From Hymenobacter terrenus (GTDB taxonomy: Bacteria; Bacteroidota; Bacteroidia; Cytophagales; Hymenobacteraceae): a DNA stretch of 64,000 bases. The notes beneath the pieces are model-generated. The model saw only the letters and a program-made list of their open reading frames with translations, was not told where the DNA came from and did not search any database. This document shows positions 43,699-52,219 of this stretch, piece after piece; the first letter of the stretch is position 1, and every line of letters begins with the position of its first letter. The stretch is taken from NCBI RefSeq assembly GCF_000972495.1, contig NZ_LATM01000011.1:98500-162499 (forward strand), in the 5' to 3' direction. The position numbers and the translations under genes are program-made.

Positions 43699-44868
43699 AT
43701 GCCAACCATTCACTATCTCACTACGGCCGACGCTATTGCTACTGCCGCCGCGCACTTTGCCACGCTGCCGCGCATCGGCATCGACCTGGAGTTTGACGAT
43801 ATGCGCCACCGGTACGGCCGCCATTTAGCTCTGATTCAGATTTTTGACGGCAAGGAAGTTTACCTTATCGACCCGCTGCCACTGCCAGACATGAGCGCCG
43901 AGCTGGAGTCGCTGTTTGCCGTGCTGCGCGACCCCACCGTGGCCAAAGTGTTCCATTCCTGCAAATCAGACATCTTGTTGCTCGATGAGGTTTTTGGGGT
44001 GAATTGCCGCAACATTGTCGATACTAGCGTGCAGTTTACGCTTCTGGCCGCCGAGGATAATAATATTTCACTGGGCCGCCTCATTCAGGCCGAATTAGGG
44101 TTTGAGGTTGACAAAGGCGAGCAAAAGTCTAACTGGCTGAAGCGCCCGCTCACTGAAGCCCAGAAGGAATATGCCGCCAATGATGTGCTCTACCTCTTTG
44201 AACTCACCGACCGCCTCAGTGCTCGCCTCACCGAGCTAGGCCGTGGCGACTGGGCTAAGCAGGAAAACCTAGCTCTCGAAGCTGTCCGATACGGCCGCGA
44301 CGACCCACGGCCATGGTCGCGCAACGCCGCCAAGTACAAGATTACTCCCCAGGAAATGCCTATTTTCCGGGAGTTGTACCTGCTGCGTGATGCCGTGGCC
44401 CGGCAACTCGACCGCCCGCCCTACCACGTGCTCAGCAATGACCGGCTAGCGGAGCTTACTCGCCAGCCCATCGAAAACGTCAACCAGTTGCGCGGGGCCA
44501 ATGGCCTGCACCCTGAGCTGAAGCGCTCACCCTACGCCGAGCAACTACTGGCCATTGGCACCACTGATTTGGCCCCGGAAGCTCCGCTCTCATCTGACCA
44601 GCGCAAATTTCCATTTCGTAGGCGCCTCAGTGGTGCCGCCGCCACCAGGGCCGAGGCGCGCGAAACTCTGCTCAATGTCCTCAAGACGCATCTCGTAGCC
44701 GACTACGGGGGCACCATGGCCAATATGGTGCTCAGCAACCGTCTCATTGCCGACATTATCGAGCAAGGCGCCAACGCCGCGCTGCGCCCCTGGCAGCAGC
44801 AGCTGCTCCGCGACACGGCCGAGCGGCATGGCGAGTCATATGAGTCGATTGCGGAGCCGTTTAGCTGA
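43699..44868 (+). CDS. rnd: Ribonuclease D-like 3'-5' exonuclease
   Basis: 389 residues. The DEDDy exonuclease domain has Asp29 and Glu31 in RIGIDLEFDD, the motif II Asp in VFHSCKSDILLL, and motif III YAANDVLYLFELT with Tyr and Asp. An HRDC domain follows (about residues 215-290, IFRELYLLRDAVARQLDRPPYHVLSNDRLAELTR), then a second helical HRDC-like region. RNase D trims 3' ends of tRNA and other structured RNA. The tandem 15-bp array lies in the presumed promoter. Confidence 0.92.
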   Translation: MPTIHYLTTADAIATAAAHFATLPRIGIDLEFDDMRHRYGRHLALIQIFDGKEVYLIDPLPLPDMSAELESLFAVLRDPTVAKVFHSCKSDILLLDEVFGVNCRNIVDTSVQFTLLAAEDNNISLGRLIQAELGFEVDKGEQKSNWLKRPLTEAQKEYAANDVLYLFELTDRLSARLTELGRGDWAKQENLALEAVRYGRDDPRPWSRNAAKYKITPQEMPIFRELYLLRDAVARQLDRPPYHVLSNDRLAELTRQPIENVNQLRGANGLHPELKRSPYAEQLLAIGTTDLAPEAPLSSDQRKFPFRRRLSGAAATRAEARETLLNVLKTHLVADYGGTMANMVLSNRLIADIIEQGANAALRPWQQQLLRDTAERHGESYESIAEPFS

Positions 44869-45068
44869 TTGCCGGAACTCTGGATTCGCACGGATTTTGC
44901 AAGATTTGCAGGTATTCAATCTAAAAAAGGCGTCCTTTTACGTGACCTTCTTGGTTTCAGACCATGAGGCTGAAGGCGAGCTGTACCATGCATAAATTCA
45001 GGCAATCTGAATGCCTCGCGTGGCAGCATGTTTGTGGTGGGGATGAGGTTTAACGGCTCATTCAAGTT

Positions 45069-46157
45069 GTGATTGGCTATTTTTACTACCCAATCCATTC
45101 TTTTTTGACTATTCTTCCGCCGCGCCGCTCTTTGCTGATTGTTGTCATCCTGGTGACTTTACTGCTAGGTATTAGCGGCTACGCGGTGTGGCGGGTATTT
45201 TACCGTCCCAACGTGCGGGTATTTCCCGAAGGGCCAGCCTACTTGTATATCCGCACCGGCACTGGGTTTGCAGCGGTACTGGATTCGCTGAAGAGACAAC
45301 AGCTACTCGTGGAGCCCGGTACCTTCGCGTGGGTGGCCGAGCAGCAGCAGTACCCAGCCCACGTGCGGGCTGGCCGCTACCGACTCGACCCTGGTTTGAG
45401 CAATCTAGAGCTGGTGAACATGCTGGCGGTGGGCCAGCAGGATACCGTGGAATTCGAGCTGAAACCTGTTCATTATCTCGACCGCTTGGCGCGCCAGGTG
45501 AGCCGGCAACTGGAGACGGATTCGTTTAAACTGGAATTGTTACTGGGCGACAATACGCAACTGCGCAACCGCTACGAGCTGGATACCTGCACCATCCGCA
45601 CGCTCTTTATCCCGGGTAGCTACCATTTGCTGTGGAATACCAGCGCCGGTATGCTCCTCGATTCCGTAGCCGCGCGCCACCGCCGCTTCTGGACGGCCGA
45701 GCGGCGCAAACGGGCCGATTCACTCAAGCTCTCGCCCACGCAAGTGAGTGTACTGGCCAGCATCGTGCAGCGCGAAACAGCTCAGCCCACCGACAAGCCG
45801 CTCATCGCAGCCGTGTACCTTAACCGCCTCCGCAACGGCCAGCCTCTACAGGCCGACCCCACCCTGCTTTGGCCGCTGCATGGCCTGGGCAACCGGAAGC
45901 GCGTGCTGAATGTCGATAAAAAAGTGAATTCGCCCTATAATACCTACCGTCACAAGGGCCTGCCCCCCGGCCCCATCACCACGCCGTTGCCCAGTTCGCT
46001 CGACGCTGTGCTACGCCCAGCGCACAACAAGAATCTGTTTTTCTGTGCCCGGCCTGATGGCAGCGGCTTCTCAGATTTTGCCGAAACCTACGCCCAGCAC
46101 AAGCGCAATGCCCGCCGCTACCAGCACCGGCTGGATAGCCTCGGCGTGAAGCGTTAG
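45069..46157 (+). CDS. mltG: Endolytic murein transglycosylase MltG
   Basis: Up to 362 residues. One N-terminal TM segment (about 20-42), a LysM-like subdomain (IRTGTGFAAVLDSLKRQQLL), then the YceG catalytic domain. The catalytic Glu is in VLASIVQRETAQPTDKPLIAAVYLNRL, followed by LQADPTLLW, NSPYNTYRHKGLPPGPI and NLFFCARPDGSGFSDFAETYAQH, all diagnostic. It cleaves nascent glycan strands in the inner membrane. No ATG is available: GTG 45069 or TTG 45105, the latter nearer the TM segment and possibly preferred. Confidence 0.93.
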   Translation: MIGYFYYPIHSFLTILPPRRSLLIVVILVTLLLGISGYAVWRVFYRPNVRVFPEGPAYLYIRTGTGFAAVLDSLKRQQLLVEPGTFAWVAEQQQYPAHVRAGRYRLDPGLSNLELVNMLAVGQQDTVEFELKPVHYLDRLARQVSRQLETDSFKLELLLGDNTQLRNRYELDTCTIRTLFIPGSYHLLWNTSAGMLLDSVAARHRRFWTAERRKRADSLKLSPTQVSVLASIVQRETAQPTDKPLIAAVYLNRLRNGQPLQADPTLLWPLHGLGNRKRVLNVDKKVNSPYNTYRHKGLPPGPITTPLPSSLDAVLRPAHNKNLFFCARPDGSGFSDFAETYAQHKRNARRYQHRLDSLGVKR

Positions 46158-46203
46158 CCACACCGGCAACAACCGGACTTTTGATATCAGTTGCTGCAGA
46201 TGA

Positions 46204-47724
46204 TTATTGCAGCCGATACAATCGCAGCGATAGTGTATCTGCCGCCGCAGCCTGGCGGGCCGCCAGGGTTTCGTCAAAGCCCAATCCGGTGAACTCAGAG
46301 TGCTCCAGAAATAGTAATGGGCAGCTCAGTTGGGGGGCAGCCCAGGCCGCCACTGGCCTTCCAGCCGCCAGAGAATCGAAATGCTGAATGCCAGCGGCTC
46401 GCCAATAGCCATCGAGCAGCACGTATTGGTAGCCTTGCCGACGAAGACCAGTAAGCTGGTGCTCATCGGTAATAATAGTCAACTGTTGTGTCCTATCCAG
46501 ATAAGGTGCCAGACCCAGCCCTACGGTACTGGCCACTTTTGTGGCGCCGTGCAATCGCAGCCAAGCCGCCACTTGCGGATAACGGCTGGGCAACGGCGCA
46601 TACAGCTCCCGCTGAATTCGGAATACATTTAAGCCAACGGCCGCCACTACTATTCCGGCTAGTACGCGGCCGGGTAATAGCTGCCGGCCACTCAGTATGG
46701 CCAGGGCTGCGAGAGGGAAATAGGCGAAAAGCAGCCCACGAGGTGCTTTTATCAGCAAAGACATTCCTGCCAGTAAGCAGGCAGTCCACACCAGCAAATA
46801 AGGCGTCAGAAGCCAATGTTGCTCCCGAAAGTGCCAGCCGTTGCGCCAAGTACGCCATACCAGCCACGCAGCCATTAGCAGTCCGAGTAGGAGCAACGGC
46901 GACTCATAGCCGAGCAAATAGCGAACGTAATAGAAGAAGTCGAGGTGTAGGGTGGCTTGCCGGCCGGCTGCGTTGGCCGCGGCGGGCACAACCGTGCGGA
47001 TGTAGAAGCCCAGCCAACGATACCACGGCAGGCCCACCGCAGCGCCCACTGCCCCAAGCAAGAGGTAAGGTGTGGCCAGCACCAGAAGCACGCGCCACCA
47101 GATGCCGCGTAGCCGCCACAAGCTATCTGCCTGAACTAACTCTAATGCAAGCAAAATGGGCAGCGTGAATAAGAACTTATAGTTGAAGCACAGTCCGGCG
47201 GCTAACCAACTCGCTACGCGCACGGCAGCCGCTCGACTCGGCCGCTGAAGTCGTGCGAAATGACTCCGCAGTAGCCCCGTGTACAGCACGAGGCTGGCGG
47301 AGCTCATGGTGAAGTCGCGGCCCGAAAATGTGAGTAACAGCGACGTGCCCGCCAGCAGTGTAAGCCCGGCCGTTTCCCAACTATTGAGCCGCGCTTGCTG
47401 CGAAACCCAGGCCGCAAAAACGCCCAGGCCAACCACTCCAAGCACCGCATTGATGTATTGGAATGCTGTAAACGCTCGCGCCAGGAAGGCCACTGGCACG
47501 TAGAGAAATAAAAATCCCGGACTGCCGTGGTGAAACAAATGCGCGAAATTACCTACGGCTAACTCTTGTACTATCTGCCAGTTGCGCACCGAATCATAAT
47601 CGGGTGGGCCCGCTTCGGGCAGTCGCCACAACCGCAGCAGGGCCACAGCCAGCAACGCAACCAGCAGCCAGAACGGCCGGCTCGGGGTTTGGTGGGCGTT
47701 ATTTGTACCAGCAGTTTGGGGCAT
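46204..47724 (-). CDS. Polytopic membrane protein, GT-C/PMT-like putative glycosyltransferase
   Basis: 506 residues, around eleven TM segments, a short C-terminal soluble part. After the first TM helix comes PPDYDSVRNWQIVQELAVGNFAHLFHHGSPGFLFLY. Its Asp in the first periplasmic loop and the following aromatic/His residues resemble the acidic-residue loop of dolichyl-phosphate-mannose-type (GT39/GT83) transferases. These move sugars from lipid carriers onto lipids or proteins in the periplasm. Assignment to the superfamily is by topology; the acceptor is unknown. Convergent with mltG and divergent from dtd. Confidence 0.65.
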   Translation of the reverse strand: MPQTAGTNNAHQTPSRPFWLLVALLAVALLRLWRLPEAGPPDYDSVRNWQIVQELAVGNFAHLFHHGSPGFLFLYVPVAFLARAFTAFQYINAVLGVVGLGVFAAWVSQQARLNSWETAGLTLLAGTSLLLTFSGRDFTMSSASLVLYTGLLRSHFARLQRPSRAAAVRVASWLAAGLCFNYKFLFTLPILLALELVQADSLWRLRGIWWRVLLVLATPYLLLGAVGAAVGLPWYRWLGFYIRTVVPAAANAAGRQATLHLDFFYYVRYLLGYESPLLLLGLLMAAWLVWRTWRNGWHFREQHWLLTPYLLVWTACLLAGMSLLIKAPRGLLFAYFPLAALAILSGRQLLPGRVLAGIVVAAVGLNVFRIQRELYAPLPSRYPQVAAWLRLHGATKVASTVGLGLAPYLDRTQQLTIITDEHQLTGLRRQGYQYVLLDGYWRAAGIQHFDSLAAGRPVAAWAAPQLSCPLLFLEHSEFTGLGFDETLAARQAAAADTLSLRLYRLQ

Positions 47725-47810
47725 GGATTAATTCGGCACTGGCCGGGGCGAAGGTCGGCAAAGCGTGCTTAACATTCCACTCTCTGTTTTTCACTTTTCA
47801 CATCCTTGTA

Positions 47811-48257
47811 ATGCGCCTCGTTATTCAGCGCGTCCGCGAAGCCCAGGTTACCGTCGATGGGCAGATTACCGGGCAAATTGGGCCCGGACTATTGGTTTTG
47901 GCAGGTTTTGCCCCCACCGATACCACAATGTCCCTCACCTGGATGAGCCGCAAGCTCGTGCAGCTACGCGTCTTCGGCGATGATAACGGGCAGATGAACC
48001 GCAGCGTGCTCGATACCGCCGGGCAAATTCTGGTAGTAAGTCAATTCACGCTGCTAGCCGACGCGCGCAAAGGAAACCGTCCCAGCTACGTTGGTGCTGC
48101 GCCACCGTCCGTTGCGCAGCCTCTATATGAGCAATTCGTTTCATTGGTCGCAGCCGAGCTTGGTCGGCCCGTGCCAACCGGCATTTTCGGGGCTGATATG
48201 CAGGTTAGTCTACTGAATGACGGTCCCGTAACCATCGTACTGGACTCTCCAGCGTGA
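47811..48257 (+). CDS. dtd: D-aminoacyl-tRNA deacylase
   Basis: 148 residues from ATG 47811 (MRLVIQRVREAQVTVDG), the conserved DTD start; the longer upstream frame overlaps the divergent gene. It hydrolyses D-aminoacyl-tRNA and glycyl-tRNA(Ala). Catalytic motifs are SQFTLLADARKGNRPS (SQxTL, about 79-94) and the cross-subunit Gly-Pro motif LLNDGPVTIVLDSP at the C-terminus. The MazG-like gene follows 41 bp downstream on the same strand. Confidence 0.95.
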   Translation: MRLVIQRVREAQVTVDGQITGQIGPGLLVLAGFAPTDTTMSLTWMSRKLVQLRVFGDDNGQMNRSVLDTAGQILVVSQFTLLADARKGNRPSYVGAAPPSVAQPLYEQFVSLVAAELGRPVPTGIFGADMQVSLLNDGPVTIVLDSPA

Positions 48258-48298
48258 ACCTGGCATTTCCTCAATTCTGATTTCACTCCTCAAGCTAT

Positions 48299-48640
48299 AT
48301 GACCATCGAAGAAGCCCAGAAAACCGTCGATACCTGGATAACCACCACTGGCGTCCGCTACTTTAATGAGCTGACCAACATGGCTATTCTAACCGAAGAA
48401 GTAGGTGAAGTAGCCCGACTCATCTCCCGGCAATATGGTGAGCAGTCCTTTAAGGAATCGGACCGTGGCCGCGAGCTGGGCGACGAACTAGCCGATGTGC
48501 TGTTCGTTGTTATCTGTCTCGCCAACCAAACTGGCGTCAATTTAACGGATGCACTAACCCGAAACTTGGCAAAAAAGACACAGCGCGACAGCCAGCGGCA
48601 CCAAGATAATGAGAAACTGAGAAAGCCGAACGCAGAGTAA
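48299..48640 (+). CDS. MazG-like nucleotide pyrophosphohydrolase
   Basis: 113 residues, all-alpha NTP pyrophosphohydrolase fold. The Mg-binding motif is EEVGEVARLI (about 31-40) paired with ELGDELADVLFVVICLANQTGVNL (about 60-83), the ExxE...ExxD arrangement of MazG/dCTPase families. It probably removes non-canonical or excess nucleotides, in keeping with the quality-control enzyme dtd upstream. Confidence 0.9.
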   Translation: MTIEEAQKTVDTWITTTGVRYFNELTNMAILTEEVGEVARLISRQYGEQSFKESDRGRELGDELADVLFVVICLANQTGVNLTDALTRNLAKKTQRDSQRHQDNEKLRKPNAE

Positions 48641-48719
48641 ACAACTACTCCCCTCCTTACCAAACAGGGATAGGGATGTTGGTGCAAAGCGCCAGCGGGG
48701 CAGCGGGGGTGGCTGCGTG

Positions 48720-48779
48720 GTTGAACGAATTCAGAACGAATGGCCGCGGAATCTTTCTGAACTCGTTCAACGAGTTAAT
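48720..48779. repeat. Overlapping inverted repeats after the MazG-like gene
   Basis: GTTGAACGAATTCAGAA (48720-48736) and TTCTGAACTCGTTCAAC (48755-48771) pair at 16 of 17 positions. The right arm can instead form a short hairpin with the adjacent sequence (AACTCGTT against AACGAGTT). The two structures exclude each other. It sits in a 200-bp spacer between convergent genes. Confidence 0.6.
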
Positions 48780-48840
48780 TACCTCAATTTCAGCGCTGCC
48801 GAAATATCCCCTCATCATCTGAAGAGGGAACGTTTACTTA

Positions 48841-49563
48841 CTAGCCACCCCGAACTAGCCGGTCTTCCTGCCAAACCGGTAAAACATCCGCATAAGCGTC
48901 AATTTGCAGGCAGAATTCAAAATCCTGGCTTGCTTCTAGGGAATTGAGGCGGCGGACGTGAGCCGATTGCAGTAAATATGCCGACAAATCTGCCCTGCCT
49001 TGCTGCCATAGATGCAACGCTGCCAGGGTAGCATCGGAACTACGCACGTCGAAGTGGGGCGCTAGCCGTTCGGCTAGCGCCCCACCGAAAACAGTGTCTT
49101 CGAGGCAAAAGCGGCCTTTCCAACCGGCGCACACTACCAGCACGTCGCGGCCCTGTTGGCGGGCGAAATCGGCTATGGCGGCTAAGTTGAGGAAAGCTCC
49201 TACCACCACGGCTTCTGCCGCCAAGGAGCGGCGCAGCGCAGTGGTCCCGTTGGTGGTGCTGATGGTGAGGGCCCGGCCGCTTACTGGTCGGCTCGCGTCC
49301 AAAAACCCGAATGGCGAGTTGCCTAGGTCGAACCCAGCGGCGGGGATGCCATCGCGCTCCGCCGCCGTCAGGCAGCCATGCTGCTGGCCATAGACTGCAC
49401 ATTCTTCCAACGAAGCCACAGGGAAAACGTGCGTCACGCCCTCTCCCAGCGCCGTAACGATGGTGCTGGATGCTCGGAGAATATCAACAATAACTGCCAC
49501 CTGACCGCGCAAATCATATAGCGGTAGCAACTCGGGAGAAAAGCAAATATCTAGCTTAGACAT
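48841..49563 (-). CDS. comB: 2-phosphosulfolactate phosphatase-like protein (ComB family)
   Basis: 240 residues from ATG 49563 (MSKLDICFSPELL); the longer frame upstream runs into the palindromic element. Family motifs are VAVIVDILRASSTIVTAL, the TISTTNGTTAL loop, VCAGWKGRFCLEDTVFGGALAERL and FCLQIDAYADVLPVW. In archaea ComB makes sulfolactate for coenzyme M. Bacteroidota lack that pathway, so here it may act in sulfolactate or sulfonolipid metabolism, or on another phosphoester; this is inference. Many Bacteroidota carry such a gene. Confidence 0.88.
   Translation of the reverse strand: MSKLDICFSPELLPLYDLRGQVAVIVDILRASSTIVTALGEGVTHVFPVASLEECAVYGQQHGCLTAAERDGIPAAGFDLGNSPFGFLDASRPVSGRALTISTTNGTTALRRSLAAEAVVVGAFLNLAAIADFARQQGRDVLVVCAGWKGRFCLEDTVFGGALAERLAPHFDVRSSDATLAALHLWQQGRADLSAYLLQSAHVRRLNSLEASQDFEFCLQIDAYADVLPVWQEDRLVRGG
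49054..49085. repeat. Perfect 15-bp-arm hairpin inside comB
   Basis: GTGGGGCGCTAGCCG, two bases, CGGCTAGCGCCCCAC. All 15 pairs are Watson-Crick and GC-rich. It lies within the codons for the GGALAERLAP segment of ComB. Such a hairpin in coding DNA may slow translation or be an accident of Ala/Gly/Pro codons. Confidence 0.8.
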
Positions 49564-49573
49564 AAACAAAGCG

Positions 49574-49696
49574 GGGCGCAGCCTTCGCTGCGTCACTCGC
49601 CGCGCCGCGGCGAATCAGGCATTGGGTTTCAGGGTTCACCAGGCAGGGCACCGCATTCGCCGCAGCGCGGCGAGTGGCGCAGCGAAGGATGCGCCC
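49574..49696. mobile_element. MITE/REP-like palindromic element with 42-bp arms
   Basis: Arms 49574-49615 and 49655-49696 are inverted copies with 39 of 42 matches, separated by a 39-bp centre. The arms are GC-rich and built from GCGCAGCCTTCGCTGCG and TCGCCGCGCCGCGGCGA, each itself palindromic. The element fills almost the whole 139-bp spacer between the gcvT stop and the comB start. There is no ORF inside, so it would be a non-autonomous element or a very strong RNA hairpin. No target-site duplication was evident. Confidence 0.65.
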
Positions 49697-49702
49697 TACG
49701 GC

Positions 49703-50806
49703 TTATTCTTCTGCACCTTTGGTCAACGGTAATCTGCTCACGGTGGCGGGCAGGTTTTTGCCGCGAATCTGCACGAAAATCTGCGTGCCAGGGGCGGCAT
49801 AGCTGGTTTGCACGTAGCCCAGACCAATGCCTTTGCTGAGTGAGGGCGACTGCGTTCCGCTGGTCACATCCCCAATTTTCTGCCCCTCCGCATCCACCAA
49901 CTCGTAGTGGCTGCGCGGGATGCCGGGGCCGTCCATCACAAAGGCTACCAGCTTCTTACTGGCTCCTAGCTCCTTCTGCTTTTTGAGGTTTTCAGAATTC
50001 GTAAATTCCTTGGTGAACTTGGTAATCCAGCCCAGGCCGGCTTCCAAGGGAGAGGTGGTGTCGTCAATGTCATTGCCGTACAGGCAATAGCCCATTTCGA
50101 GGCGGAGCGTGTCGCGGGCTCCCAGGCCAATGGGCTTGATACCGTAGGGCTGACCGGTAGTCATGATTTTGTCCCAAACATCAGCGGCGCTTTCGTTCGG
50201 AATGTACAGTTCGAACCCGCCTGCACCAGTGTAGCCCGTGGCCGAAATAACGACATCGGGCGCTCCGGCAAACGTGCCTTGTACGAAAGAGTAGTACGGT
50301 ATAGTACTCAGATCAACGTCGGTCAGCGTCTGTAAAGCCCTGATGGCTTTGGGGCCTTGCACGGCAAACAGGCTGATACGGTCGGAAATATCTTCCATTT
50401 CCACACCCTGCGTGTTATGGTGCTGAATCCAATTCCAGTCTTTCTCAATGTTGGAGGCATTCACTACCAGCAGGTAGTCCTCATCGGCCAGCTTATACAC
50501 CAGCAAGTCGTCCACGATGCCACCATCGTGGTTGGGCAGGCAGGAATATTGGGCCTTGCCATCGGTAAGTTTGCTGGCGTCATTGCTTGTCACCCGCTGA
50601 ATCAGGTCGAGGGCTTGGGGGCCGCGCAACCGAAATTCGCCCATGTGCGACACGTCGAAAATGCCTACTGCCCGGCGCACGGTATGATGCTCCTCCAGGT
50701 CCGAAGAGTAACGCACGGGCATGTTGTAACCAGCAAAAGGCACCATTTTAGCCCCCAGCTTGCGGTGGGTATCGTCGAGGGTAACGGTTTTTAGGGAAAC
50801 AGTCAT
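49703..50806 (-). CDS. gcvT: Glycine cleavage system T protein (aminomethyltransferase)
   Basis: 367 residues from ATG 50806 (MTVSLKTVTLDDTHRKLGAKMVPFAGYNMPVRY); the upstream frame gives only TTG. It transfers the methylene group from the H-protein to tetrahydrofolate. Motifs are VGIFDVSHMGEFRLRG, QRVTSNDASKLTDGKAQYSCL, GGIVDDLLVYKL, SATGYTGAGGFELYI, the catalytic Asp region IDDTTSPLEAGLGWITKF, and GDVTSGTQSPSLSKGIGLGYV near the end. The H and P proteins are not in the window. Confidence 0.95.
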   Translation of the reverse strand: MTVSLKTVTLDDTHRKLGAKMVPFAGYNMPVRYSSDLEEHHTVRRAVGIFDVSHMGEFRLRGPQALDLIQRVTSNDASKLTDGKAQYSCLPNHDGGIVDDLLVYKLADEDYLLVVNASNIEKDWNWIQHHNTQGVEMEDISDRISLFAVQGPKAIRALQTLTDVDLSTIPYYSFVQGTFAGAPDVVISATGYTGAGGFELYIPNESAADVWDKIMTTGQPYGIKPIGLGARDTLRLEMGYCLYGNDIDDTTSPLEAGLGWITKFTKEFTNSENLKKQKELGASKKLVAFVMDGPGIPRSHYELVDAEGQKIGDVTSGTQSPSLSKGIGLGYVQTSYAAPGTQIFVQIRGKNLPATVSRLPLTKGAEE

Positions 50807-50901
50807 TGGGTGAAGGAGCAAACAAGTGAGTAAGGGACGGGCTCAATGAGCAAAAATGACATCGAGCGAGTGCGTAGAAAGGCCGAAACCTATCGAGCGG
50901 T

Positions 50902-50909
50902 GCAAAGGT
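50902..50909 (-). promoter_or_regulatory. Possible -7 box of gcvT
   Basis: On the minus strand CACCTTTG matches TAnnTTTG at seven of eight positions, 95 bases before the gcvT ATG. It lies just past the ilvE terminator. No TTTG at -33 was found, so the call is tentative. Confidence 0.35.
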
Positions 50910-50910
50910 G

Positions 50911-50948
50911 CGAAAAAAGAAAAGCCGCTCCGTAACGAAGCAGCTTTT
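50911..50948 (-). terminator. Terminator after ilvE
   Basis: On the minus strand AAAAGCTGCTTCGT pairs with ACGGAGCGGCTTTT (two G-U pairs), followed by CTTTTTT. It lies about 65 bases past the ilvE stop. Confidence 0.75.
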
Positions 50949-51012
50949 CTTTGTCATTTCGACAAAAGTCAATTCCTACTAATAAGGGCGTATTCCGATT
51001 AAACCATTCTGT

Positions 51013-52077
51013 TTACACAGGCACCATCCAATGGTGCACATCAGCGCCGGCACCGCTGCGAATGGCATCGAGCGCCGCACTCACGCGCTTCGAAAAGGCT
51101 TGGGGCCCAACTATTGGCAAGTCATAATCATGGCCTTCGTAGCCGATGGTGGCGATGGGAGCAATGGTCGCGGCTGTGCCAGTGCCAAAAGCTTCCTCCA
51201 GTTTGCCGGCTTCCAATGCTTGTATTATTTCACGGCTGCTCACTTTGCGCTCCTCTACCACAAGGCCCATATCGCGGGCCAACTGGAGCACGCTACGGCG
51301 CGTCACCCCGTCGAGGATGGACGTGCTCAGGGCGGGCGTTACCACGCGACCATCAATGACGAAAATGGCGTTCATCGTGCCCGATTCCTCCACGTATTGG
51401 TGCTCTGAAGCGTCGGTCCAGATGAGCTGGTTATAGCCTTCCTGCTGGGCCAGCTTAGTAGGGTACATGGCGGCACCGTAGTTGCCCGCGTTTTTGGCGT
51501 AACCAGCGCCACCCTCCGCCGAGCGCACGTACTTCTGCTCGAAGCGCACGCGCAGGGGCTTACTGTAATACAAACCTACTGGGCAGGTAAAAATCACCAG
51601 GCGGTACGAATCCGAAGGCCGCACTCCGATGAATCCATCGGTAGCAAACATGAAAGGACGGATGTACAACGAGCTGCCCGCGCTAGTGGGCACCCAGGCC
51701 GAATCGAGACGAATCAGTTCGCGCAGGCCCTGCATGAACAATTCTTCGGGGATGGTGGGCATGCACATGCGCTCAGCCGATGAATTGAGCCGAGCCCAGT
51801 TGTCGAGGGGGCGGAACAGAGCCACGCCGCCATCGGTCTGATGATAGGCCTTCATTCCTTCAAAAATGGCCTGGCCATAGTGTAGGGCCGAATTAGCTGG
51901 ACTCACCGCCATGTCGCCGTAGGGCACAATTTGAGCTTCCTGCCACTCGCCATCACGGTAATCAACCGCAAACATGTGGTCTGAAAAGGCCTTGCCAAAT
52001 TCCAGGGTATCGAAATCCAGCTCGGCCAGCCGTGAGGCATTGGTGCGCTGCGTGCGAATAGGGAGAATGTCAATCAT
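51013..52077 (-). CDS. ilvE: Branched-chain amino-acid aminotransferase
   Basis: 354 residues, class IV PLP aminotransferase. It interconverts Leu, Ile and Val with their keto acids. Typical segments: SALHYGQAIFEGMKAYHQTDGG, LYIRPFMFATDGFIGVRPSD, GGAGYAKNAGNYGAAM with the PLP-binding Lys, EESGTMNAIFV, TSILDGVTRRSVLQLARD and EAFGTGTAATIAPI. The length fits the eukaryote-like IlvE subgroup of Bacteroidota. Confidence 0.95.
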   Translation of the reverse strand: MIDILPIRTQRTNASRLAELDFDTLEFGKAFSDHMFAVDYRDGEWQEAQIVPYGDMAVSPANSALHYGQAIFEGMKAYHQTDGGVALFRPLDNWARLNSSAERMCMPTIPEELFMQGLRELIRLDSAWVPTSAGSSLYIRPFMFATDGFIGVRPSDSYRLVIFTCPVGLYYSKPLRVRFEQKYVRSAEGGAGYAKNAGNYGAAMYPTKLAQQEGYNQLIWTDASEHQYVEESGTMNAIFVIDGRVVTPALSTSILDGVTRRSVLQLARDMGLVVEERKVSSREIIQALEAGKLEEAFGTGTAATIAPIATIGYEGHDYDLPIVGPQAFSKRVSAALDAIRSGAGADVHHWMVPV

Positions 52078-52219
52078 AATATGTGAGATTCAGAGTGCAG
52101 ATGGGTGGGATTTTCCGAATACGGAGGATGGAAGCAGAGCGGCTGAAGTAGGGTGAGTATTGGGTTGAAAGAACGTCATGCGGCAGCGCGGTCCAATATA
52201 ACGCTCAACTCTACGGAGC

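Noticed and set aside
46488..47168. 226-codon plus-strand frame
   Set aside because: Antisense to the multi-TM GT-C-like gene; Arg/Ala/Pro-rich composition typical of a shadow.
49574..49696. CRISPR or simple tandem repeat
   Set aside because: The two copies are inverted, not direct, and there are only two of them with one centre.
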